A stretch of DNA of 64,000 nt from Calliopum simillimum (lineage: Eukaryota; Arthropoda; Insecta; Diptera; Lauxaniidae), in NCBI GenBank assembly GCA_951812925.1, contig OX638372.1:68961407-69025406 (forward strand), written 5' to 3'. Below the pieces are notes generated by a model. The model made no database searches, was not told the origin of the DNA, and saw only the letters and a list, made by a program, of their open reading frames with translations. Positions within the stretch are counted from its first letter, which is position 1. Each line of letters opens with the position of its first letter. Made by a program: the position numbers and the translations under genes. Of this stretch, positions 54,701 through 64,000 are shown in pieces.

Positions 54701-57700
54701 TTTTTTTTGTTTTTGGTGTATTTTCTTTGGATGCCGACCGATTCATACTCTCATTCAATCCACCCCTGTTATCAAGGTTAATCTGTCGAAGTATCAGGCG
54801 GATATATCGTGTTAATATGGTTTCGATATATCTCCTGGTATAGGCGTAAGAGCGACTAAAATAAACCGATTATTTTGTTTTCCAGGGGTACAACGCCTCC
54901 TTTTCCAATTGCCCCCATTTTTTTATAAATCTGTTGGAGCACTAAAAAAACATGTTCTGCAAATATGGTTTTGATACGTTCAGCAGTATAGGCGTAGTGA
55001 TCATGTATACACGAAAACGTGACGTAAGTAAAATTTAAATTACTGAAAATTGTGACGTAATGGAATTTTTTTATTATTTTTTTCGTAATCAGCACACTAA
55101 AATCTATCGAAATCGCTTTTAAAAATTAAAACCATTGTATAAAATATACAAAGAATTAAATTATGGTCTTCAAAGAAATCGTTCGTCCTATACCGATGTA
55201 CAACATCTTCAAAAGTGGCTATTTTAACAACGTCGCGTTTCTAAATGGGTTTCAACCACGTTTGTGAGCGCGCCATACTTTATGACTTGAGAAAGTTGTT
55301 AAATCCAAATTAGCAATGAAACGTGGTCAAAACACTCACGAACTTGGTAGAAACTCATTTAGCAAAGCGAGTTATTCTTTTTTGTTCTTCGCTTTTTGTA
55401 GTAAGGCTTTTCGTATATGAACATAACATTCATAGAGTCACTTTAAATCGATAGCTTTGATAGCGGTATCTTTGGAAAAAGGTTGGCGAATCGGTGAATA
55501 TACAAAAAAAAACCAACAAACTAAAACAAGAATAGTAATTTTTGATGTATTTTTTGATGCTGAATTCAAATCTTCAATCAGAATTGCGCTAACATGTCAG
55601 GATTTTGATATATTCAACCAAAAAGACCCAAAAAACACAGTTCTTATGCTATTTTTGAAGTTATGTTTGTTACAGGATGTTGACAGGATAGTTTTTGGTC
55701 ATAAAACTTGATATGGTCTTTGAAAGTACCAGTCTAATTGGCTATTTAATGGTAGAATGAACTCTAAATTTGTTATATTGATTCCTAAATGTATACCCAT
55801 TCAATAGTTGAATACTTTTGTTTACAAAAGGGCAATTCCGTTATAGACGATTGTTGAAATTTTTAAATCACAGTACGTTTTTTTTTTTTTTGATGCCAAA
55901 ATAAAGAAGAATGCTTAAATTTTATAATAAAACCATTTTTGTTTGACCTTGGTTCATATTTAAGTATTTGTGGTGCTTAGAACCTGGGAAAATTTACATG
56001 TAGTAGCTGTCACCAACAGTTTAAAATTATATTTTGGTGGTTAGTTGCAAGTTAGAATATCATATTATTTGTTCATTCAGAAATACGTCAGTATTTGCTG
56101 TTACTTTGTAAGCATTATTAACTACAAAACTTAAACATTTTAATTGTTGCACCCGCTATAAAAAGGTATAAAAGTAAGGTTTCCTCAGAGGAATAAATCG
56201 CTATCGATTTGAAACTTTATAAAAGAAAGAAGAAACCACAGGGAAACTTAAATGCATCATAAGTAGGATTATATATATTTAGCAGTATTAATTAATCGTT
56301 GACTCAAATTAGTTGCATATAAAACTAAAAATTACCCCCTGATTTTTTTAGACATATTTGAGCCAATTCCTTGTTAAATTAGTCTGGTTGTTGAAATTAC
56401 GATGACGGCCAAACGGATAAAGCTAGATCCACGAAATTTGGGACAGCTAATTCTTAGGGTCATAGTCTGATTGGGATTAAAAATGTGCGTGGTCAGCTAA
56501 TGCTCACACTTCCAATGCAATGTTTTAAAATGCTTTTATGGGAAGTAGTCGTGAACGTTAACCGATCACGCTCATTTTCAAACTACGACCCTAAATATTA
56601 TCTGTACCAAATTTCATGCATCTAACATTATCCATTTGGCCGTAATCGTAATTACAACATACAGACGGACAAATTTAACAGAGGGGCAATCGGGGCCAAT
56701 CATAATAGTCTGGAAAAAAAATCATTTAACGGACACCTTAATACATGTGCAATGGGCATTTGCTTATTTTTATCATCTATAGTGATTGTAATGACGTAAG
56801 TTATATCAAAACCTACAGATGTTGCAGTCGCAATGCTTAAAACGTGAATAACTTTTTTCGTTTTTGTTTTCATTAATTTTTTTTTCCTATTTTAGTTAAT
56901 TGATTTATACGTACATAATAAATGTTTCAGAATTAACAGACTTTTGTGTTTTTATGCTAGGATTTAGAAATATGACGTAAAATTTGTTGCACCCGCGATA
57001 GATCTTTAAACCTTTCTAATAGCCATTTTAAAATCTTTTTGAGATTTCTATGAGCTAATCATAAGAGAACAAGTTAAAATGTAGTCCTTCATGGAATAAT
57101 TTCATTAAAAATGTTTTTGATATAGACAATAACAAGCTTTAAAAGCTTGAAAATGTTGCTTGCGAGAATGGAATCGCCCAAAACAAAAGACAATCTGATA
57201 TGCAAGCCTTTGGAATTTTTTCTTTTCGATTTCAGAATACTTTATGTTCTTTAATAACAATAGTTTACAAACAAATTTTTTTCCAGTGATATGATTGCCA
57301 CTGTAAAATTCATATTTAAAATGACTCGCTGATTACGAAAATAACATTATTTTTTTTTTATGGATACGTGTATATGAAATACCACATTTCATGTTTTTTA
57401 GAGGGGGGAGGACATAAAGATTACTTTATTCGAAAAATCGAAAAAAATAAAATATTGGAGGAACAAAATTGTTAAATTTAAAAAGACCTCTTCTGTAACT
57501 CCTAGGAGGAGCATTGGACCAAAATGAAGCGTCTTCATTTATCACGATCTTTTTCGATGACTTTTATCTCTTGCCACGACTTTCCCGATTCTTGGATTTC
57601 CTCATTGAGCACAAACCTAAAGAATTTGTATACAAGAGGTAGTAATGAAGAAAATTGATGGATAAATAATGGAGTTATGGCCAATGAAGTGAAAATACCA

Positions 57701-59409
57701 AAATATTATTTCTACTCTACTTTTGTAATCTTCTCCTGCATGGGTATACAAATTGAATCGACCAATTCTTAATTATTTTGATTGGGTGGACCATCATTAG
57801 TAAAAAAAACATTTTTTTTTTTAAATTTAAAAAAAAAAAAAAATTTCGAAATGTTAAACTGATTGAAAAATGAAAGGTGAAATCTTATTTCATACCTTTA
57901 ATTTGATGTCTGGCACGTTAAGATAGCTTGACTGGCTTACGAGATATCTGTGATTATATGAGATTGTGTTTTTCCTTTCCTAAAATACATGAGGGGGGTT
58001 TTATCGAAAATGGACCCATAGAAAAAAAAAATAAATTTTTTTTTTCGCGATCAGGGAGTTATTTAATATAAAAATTTTATAGTGGCAATCAGATCACATT
58101 TTTGCTGTAAACTAGTGTAATTTACAACTTTGAATTTTTTTTTTTTTTCGCTTACGCCTGTTAGGTTGCTGTCAGCCTTAATTATTTTATAAACAATAAA
58201 AGAAATTTTTGTACAAAATTCTGTATTGTAAAATTGAATAAAATAACGTTTTTAGTGATTGATCAAGAACAATTTTCGTGGATTTTAAAAAGAGAAAATA
58301 TATTCTTAGACATCAATGTGATTACGTGTGCTTGCAATTTTGAGTTACAGAGTACACTTTTAACTTGCAGCTCAGTTCATTACTCCAGATCGTGAATAAC
58401 TCTAGTATTTTCTATTATTTTATAGTTGAGGAATTTCAAGTCATTTATAAACTTACCAAACACACGCAGCCATTCCAAAATAATAACGCAAAAGAAAAGT
58501 AGCAGCACATGATGCATTCGAAAGCCCATCCACCAAAAGTAGTGAAACATTGGGCAACTGCGGATCATAGCCACACGCTGTAGCATTCCGCCCGGAAAAG
58601 AAGCGCACTGTCCAACCAACTGTCACCATATCATGGCACCAAACTAGTGGCGTTAGCATACGCGACCACTTAGGACCATTCCTTTTGGAGTCATTAAAAA
58701 GTATGAGACAGAGTGTCGCAACTATGGCTAAGCCCAAAGCAGCATAAGTCCAGGTAGTAACCCATAGTTCAGCGAGATGTTTCTCATGCTGACTAAATAA
58801 GACATCGGCTTCACAGAGTAATGCGCAACGTCCAGATCGATGCAATTTTACATATAAATGAGAACGTGGAAAAAATCCAGGGCACTCCAGTTGTGGCATT
58901 GGCGGAATCACCTTAGAATTGATTCCAGCATAAACATCATTATCATGTATTGGAACCTGATCTTCTTCGGGAACTTCCATGCACATAGTCTTATGATTAT
59001 TTTCTAAAGGAAAACGCATACAGTCCAATACAGGTGGCCAAGGGAAACCAAAACCCTGCAGCACAGGATGACACCGTGAACGCACACTCTCACAAAGGCT
59101 GCGACATGGTCCAATAGGAACAGGAACTTTTGGCGTACACATCGGCACATATGCAGCACAGAGGAACAGCTTCAGTTGAGTGCTGCAAACCAATTCGATT
59201 AGAGGCGCAAATGTCTGTAGTGTGAACTCAACGTCAGTCTGCAACTCATGGCCTCCAAGATTCGGCATAGAAGTTTCATTGTAACCGATACCACGGCACA
59301 TATCAATACGAATTGGTTCGCAGGTGCGAAATGCAAAGTCTGGTGCATTTGCCGAGCGCGATTGAGCAGCTAACAGCAGCAGCAGCATAAATACGTATTT
59401 CCATAACAT
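51785..59409 (-). CDS. fz4: Frizzled 4 Wnt receptor
   Basis: Three exons in transcript order, 59409-58457, 52815-52550, 52488-51785, give 640 aa in matching phases. The start ATG has context CAAA; an upstream in-frame TTG was not used. Signal peptide residues 1-20 precede a frizzled CRD with ten cysteines (Cys30 to about 145; DVEFTLQTFAPLIE, CESVRSRCHPVLQGFGFPWP). Seven membrane spans follow, beginning TWTYAALGLAIVATLCL and ending LTLGIICSAWVLG. It binds Wnt at the cell surface and signals through Dishevelled. Exon 2 adds an intracellular loop 2 of about 60 residues, longer than usual. The normal KTxxxW Dishevelled motif reads K-I-S-M-M-Y. The C-terminus ends E-T-I-L, a class I PDZ ligand. 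The 5.6 kb intron 1 holds old inverted repeats. Confidence 0.95.
52816..58456 (-). other. fz4 intron 1 with repeat remnants
   Basis: No gene is supported inside. Decayed inverted repeats lie at about 54565-54680 with 54888-55000 (GTGCTCCAACAGATTT and complement) and at 56391-56661 (arms of about 95 bases around AATTACGATGACGGCCAAA and complement). An RTE-like 3' end, minus strand, lies at 57495-57620, reading EIQESGKSWQEI and ending in CTCCTAGGAG. Two words, GTTGCACCCGC, recur directly at 56150 and 56986. Confidence 0.6.
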
Positions 59410-60811
59410 TTTGCGATCAAAAGTGTACAAGAGATTTTACCAAACAGAGTTTGAATCACAATTTGGGGAGAGAAGGTAACCAACCTTGCCTTGTTTACTT
59501 GTTAAATATGCGACCAAGCTCTTATTTGCTGGTCAAAAGCGATCAGAACCAGTTATAGTGCAATTCCAAAACTTTGTCCCCCACTCCTTTCGTATTCTTA
59601 CTGCAGACTAACTAACAACAGTGAAAATATTTTCCTTGTTTAACACACATCGCATGCGCGACGGCTACAGATGCTTATCCACATTCTACTTGGCAGGCTT
59701 GTTAACTCGTTAACAACAAACTCTCTTCCCTCCACCCCTCAGCTGTTCCACAAGCTTACAAGCAATTTGCTGTGCTCCAAAGTTGTTGGTCAACTTCTGT
59801 TCGGGTTCGTTGGCGACCGTTTTGATACTTTCGTTGTTCAATAATTTTCTTCTATACCTTCTTGCCAGATTACCAATTCTTTACGACCAGATCGCAAACT
59901 TAATTTCAATTTTCACAGTTTTTTCCCAATGTATCACTTTTTATTCGAGTGCAATAAATTCCTCTACTTAACCGTAGAATTCCGTTTGTTTACAAATACG
60001 AGAAGAAACAATAATTCTTGTTTAATTTTAGTTGAATTTATGTTTACAAATTGCGCACGACTGCTAAAAAAAAAACTTATCACTTTGTAAATAAAACCAA
60101 TCGAAAATAAATAACACCACGAATCCACAACCTTACTGATGGAAGTTTCCCTTGGAACTGCTCGCTCTTTTCCAATTAGGGAATTTGTCATTTTCTGAGT
60201 TGTTTTTTTTTTTGTGAAATTTTTTGACAGTAAAAATATCTGACAGTTCTTGTACAACAGCGTTGCCATAATGACGATTTTCTAATTCCTTCACTTATTG
60301 CAAAGGTGTTTACCTACTGGCTTCTCTTTAAGGATTTTTAATCTTTTTGGCAACACATCATTGTTAAAAGCTCGATTTTAGCCATTTCCCCACCAAATAT
60401 TTTTAATAGCGAAAAATCTTATTTTAATCACCTAGACGATCAAATTAATCGCCCGCGAAATCGTATTTTTGTCTCAGGCGTTGGATTGTTCAGGAAAAAC
60501 TGTCCTGTAATTTCTAATCATTTAGAAAAATACGCAAACAACTACTTAATATCTGTGGACTTTTGACAAAACAACCTAACTCGAAAGAAGACAATTTTCC
60601 AGGATTTTAATCATGAACATAAAACTTTAATACGCTTCATCGAAAATCAACCTATCTCGATGTTTTATTTCGAATTGTATTTGACAAAACATCTTATCTC
60701 AGATAGGTTAAAAAATTCAAGCATTTGCAACAACAAAAAACTTTTACAAATGCTTTTCACAAAACAACTTAAATCGACATAAGAAAATGTTTTTTTCTTC
60801 ACAAATCATCT
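59410..60811. promoter_or_regulatory. fz4 upstream region
   Basis: It should contain the fz4 promoter and 5' UTR. No TATA box or other core element could be assigned with confidence. Short ORFs at 59783-60269 lack family motifs. Confidence 0.3.
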
Positions 60812-61115
60812 TAACTGCCATACCTAAATTGGAGCGTTAGCGTTATTTTACTGTTAAAAATTTCTCATGTACATACAATTTGTATGGCGCATACCGAAAT
60901 TGCCAACGCTCAACGCTCAGCTATTCGAATTTCCAATTTTGACAAAGCGTTATGGATTGAAGTAAGCTGCAGAAAAGTAAAAAAAGGAACAACAATATGA
61001 TTTTGACAAGCAAATGACTTCAACGCAACGCTTTTTATTTCGGTATGGCGCTTGACGCTTTTGGGAAACATTAAATAATGCAACGCCTGACGATCCAATT
61101 TAGGTATGGCAGTTA
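60812..61115. mobile_element. 304-bp MITE
   Basis: The inverted ends TAACTGCCATACCTAAATTG and its complement bound an insert with further inverted words (GCCAACGCTCAACGC, GGTATGGCGC). No coding capacity. Confidence 0.75.
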
Positions 61116-61252
61116 GTCGAGATAAGATACAGGTTAAATGGCAAAAAAAAAATTTGACAAAAGCACTTCTTCAAAATAAGTTAAGTCAAGCAGAATTTTT
61201 TATCTAAAAAATATTTGACAAAAACATCTTATTTCAATTTCATTAAATACTA

Positions 61253-61866
61253 CCCAACAAACAAAAACGTTTGGAAAATAACTTATTATACGCTTATTGA
61301 AAAAAATATTTCGATTGGAAATTAACTTGCATAGTTTGGAAATTCTTGAATTTTAATTATTTAATAATCGAAACTGGACCCTTCATAGCGATCTTGTGAA
61401 AATCATTTGGAGCAAGCTTATTATAAATGTTTTTATACAATATTTTCCAAATTTTTTTATTCAATATTTTTAAATTGTTTTTTTAACTCTTCAATTAACA
61501 TTTTGTTAGTATTTATTAAGTTCATAAAACAACATTTTCCAAACATTTTTAGTTTAATTAAAAATAAAAAAAAAAATTATGTTTGCTGAGAATCGAACCT
61601 ATGACTTCCAAATTACCTAACGTGCTAATTATGATTCAAAAGCCTTCTATTTTACATAGCTCGATAAGTCATTGAAAAACTAAAATAAACATTTTTCGAA
61701 TGATTGGAAAACGGTTATTAAAACTTTTGGAAATAAACATTTTTCCAATTGTTGATTTTAACCTTGCAAATCAATTTTAATAATAATAAAAAAATAATAT
61801 GAAAACATTTGAAAATTATCTTTTTCCAAGCTAAAAATTGAAAAGGTTATAAAATTGTTTGTTGGG
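61253..61866. mobile_element. 614-bp TIR element with tRNA-like module
   Basis: The ends CCCAACAAACAA and TTGTTTGTTGGG are flanked by TA (61251-61252, 61867-61868). The interior holds, on the minus strand, a tRNA-like segment (61671-61583) with B-box GGTTCGATTCT. The rest is AT-rich with many TTTCCAA words. No transposase. Confidence 0.7.
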
Positions 61867-62522
61867 TATTGACCTTAGAGCAAAAAAAGTTAATGGAAAA
61901 TATTTGTTTAGTATTCAATTATAATATAAAACTTTAACATTTGTTCCAATTCATACACAAAAAGAGTTGAGAAGTAGTTTTTTTGCTCTCCTGAAAAGTT
62001 GGCAAAATCTAGTTAGGTTGTTTTGTCAAAAGTTCACAGATATGAGTCTTTAAGCGGATTTAATCGCAAGCGAAAATGATCCCCAGAGTAGGTAAACGAC
62101 TCCCCAAGATGATTTTGAAGCCAAAACATAAAGTACGCATTATTTTTTACATTTTTTCAAGAAAACAATTTGATGAAAAATTAAAGAATTTCCTTCCAAT
62201 AATCAAAATAAAATAAAAAATTTATGTATGTGCCGACAAAGATATATATGTTATGAAGTTTGTCATTTTTGCAAAGCTTACAATTGAAAGTAGGTTCCAC
62301 CAAATCTGATTTAATTAGCCATACAACTACCAAAAAGCACAAAGAGAGGTCAAACTGCCTATCGGATGGTCAAATACCTATAGATTTACACAAGAAAAGT
62401 AATATTAGTAAATTAAGTTATGCACAAATGTTAAAAACATGTGTGACGATTTTTTTGACGATTTATTTCCTATAAAATGACGATTTTTTGGGTAAAATTA
62501 TGATTTTTTTTTATTAAACCTA

Positions 62523-62639
62523 ATGCTAGCTACACACGAGGCAACGTTGCCAGAAATATCAAAAAATTTTGATATTTTTGGTTGACTGCATTTTTCACAG
62601 CCATGTTGCTGCAACGGTTTCCTTGTGTCTAGCTAGCAT
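62523..62639. mobile_element. 117-bp foldback MITE
   Basis: The ends ATGCTAGCTACACACGAGG and, in complement, ATGCTAGCTAGACACAAGG are followed by inner inverted CAACGTTGC/GCTGCAACG words. Confidence 0.65.
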
Positions 62640-62707
62640 AATGGCGATTTTCTTCCTTGTGGCAACGCTGGTACTACCGATCTTAGGTCATAAGATCATG
62701 CGCAGTA

Positions 62708-63108
62708 GGCCGGGTCAATTTGTTCGGGAAGCAAAAAATTGGCAAAGAGTATAGCAACAAAACAATCTACGAAAAATTCTAAAAAACTTTGCCCAGGAAA
62801 CCGTGGGTCTAAAATCAATATCGAGCCGCCGTAAATTGCTTTGAAGTTTTGTGTACTACTTTAAAATACAATACAAAAAAAGAAAAAATTCAAACTTTTT
62901 TTACTTGTTTCATATAAAATTATTCAAAGTATTTGAATTTTTGGTTTTTTTTTTATTGAATTTTAAAGTACTACATTAAAACTTTTACGCATTTTTCGGC
63001 GGCTCGATATTGATTTTTGTCCCATTGTTTCTTGGGCATAGTTTTTTAGAATTTATCGTAGATTCTTTTGCTGCTATACTCTTTGCCGCAAAAAAATTTG
63101 ACCCGGCC
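62708..63108. mobile_element. 401-bp foldback MITE, TA duplication
   Basis: The ends GGCCGGGTCAATTTG and the complement are flanked by TA. The arms continue with TATAGCAACAAAA and TCGAGCCGCC words in inverted order. No coding capacity. Confidence 0.8.
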
Positions 63109-63264
63109 TAATGTACAGGGTGTTTTAATTAAAGCTGTTTTTTTTTTTTTTTTTTTAAAAAATTGATAAAATTGCTGGCATCCTTTATCCTCTACATATA
63201 ACTATAACGGTAAAATAGTAGGAAACATATTTTCGTACTTTCTAATATATATAATTATGATATG

Positions 63265-63560
63265 CATATTATACGATCATATCGAGCCCTATCCGCCAAA
63301 AACACGATTTCGGATTTTCGTTTTTTGATGAAAACCTATAATTCGTGTCCATACGCATCTTTTCTAAAAATTTCATAACTGTAAAAAGTACCGTTACGGA
63401 GTTATAGCGAAAGCAATTTAGACTTTCGAAGTGCAGTCGACGTCCAGTAATACGAATGCTCCGTATTACGAATGTCCAATGATACGAATGCAATATTTCT
63501 TCCACATGTGATTCTATAATATTAACAGCGGCAAATTTTACGGTTCTATAATACGAATGA
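63265..63560. repeat. Repeat shared with 7505-7560, then possible pogo-type end
   Basis: Bases 63280-63330 match 7505-7555 in reverse (GAAAATCCGAAATCGTG). At 63433 a CAGTCGACGTCCAGTAATAC start with four copies of ATACGAATG or ATTACGAATG resembles the ends of insect pogo/Tigger elements; the partner end was not found. Confidence 0.4.
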
Positions 63561-63742
63561 AATTTTTTTCTTAGTAGGCTTTGCTCTTTTGCTAAGCATT
63601 AAATGCGTAGAATGCATGAAAGAATACGTGGGAAATGTTTCAGAATTTTTAGAACGATTTGAAATGCTTTTTTCTTAATATTTGGAGAAAAATTGTTGAA
63701 AAATTATAAAACGTTACGAAGAATCTGAAAAAAAAGTTTCAG

Positions 63743-63974
63743 GGGCCTTACTCTGTAATGCGATGCGATAGGAAATGCGTTGCGAAAGCTAGATTCGATG
63801 CGAAAAATAGTTGCCACTCTGTAAATTTTTCGCATTGGGAGTAGCGTTGCCAACTATGTCTCACTGAAAACGCTACTCCCAATGCGAAAGATTTACAGAG
63901 TGACAATTATTTTTCGCATCGAATCTAGCTTTCGCAACGCATTTCCCATCGCATCGCATTACAGAGTAAGGCCC
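63743..63974. mobile_element. 232-bp foldback MITE, CAG duplication
   Basis: Arms of about 100 bases are nearly perfect (GGGCCTTACTCTGTAATGCG and complement) around a loop near 63850-63872. CAG flanks both sides (63740-63742, 63975-63977). It has the same duplication and GGG ends as the MITE at 36780, but different arm sequence. Confidence 0.88.
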
Positions 63975-64000
63975 CAGTTTTTGAAAATCAATTTTGGTAA

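Noticed and set aside
59410..59430. An earlier fz4 start seven codons upstream.
   Set aside because: The upstream codon is TTG. The ATG at 59409 has good context and directly precedes the signal peptide.

Overview
This window is nuclear DNA from a higher (cyclorrhaphan) fly that is not a close Drosophila melanogaster relative. It is AT-rich, has short GT-AG introns, carries clear fly orthologues (fz4, XRCC1, DDAH, a FAM177 gene) and is packed with fly-type transposable elements: INE-1-like and Helentron-like repeats, mariner, RTE-like and I/jockey-like non-LTR elements, gypsy-group elements and many foldback MITEs. The species cannot be named from the sequence.

Layout. 1-6600 is nested repeats: an RTE-like fragment, a mariner inside an older repeat with a pogo-like transposase tail, a MITE, a 1.3 kb palindromic foldback and tRNA-like modules. 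6622-10698 is the intron-containing 3' end of a beta-COP gene. It is a pseudogene whose exon is split by two near-identical 1.1 kb foldback elements lying 21 bp apart. 11-14 kb holds MITEs. 14.3-17.5 kb is a non-LTR element with intact ORF1 and a truncated ORF2. 17.5-19.2 kb is a reversed gypsy-group Gag-protease remnant split by an INE-1-like insert. 19308-23439 is a probable unnamed MADF-like gene whose introns are nearly all phase 1, with a recently duplicated exon and a long Ser/Asn/Asp tract. 23.9-31 kb is repeats, including a chimera in which a dumpy segment sits in frame inside maleless (mle), an FB-like inverted minisatellite, and a gypsy-group RT/RNase H ORF fused to a pogo-like tail.

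From 31 kb the host genes appear, with Helentron-like copies between them: DDAH (minus, 7 exons, 268 aa), XRCC1 (minus, 6 exons, 671 aa), a FAM177 gene (plus, 2 exons, 162 aa) and fz4 (minus, 3 exons, 640 aa, 5.6 kb first intron). 59.4-64 kb is MITE-rich and gene-free.

The host genes look independent, not an operon: Wnt reception (fz4), single-strand break repair (XRCC1), methylarginine metabolism (DDAH) and a Golgi-associated family (FAM177). The least explained items are the mle-dumpy chimera, the MADF-like gene, the tRNA-like modules carried inside foldback elements, and the paired insertions in the beta-COP exon. All exon structures were read by eye from splice consensus, reading frame and family similarity; no search was run.
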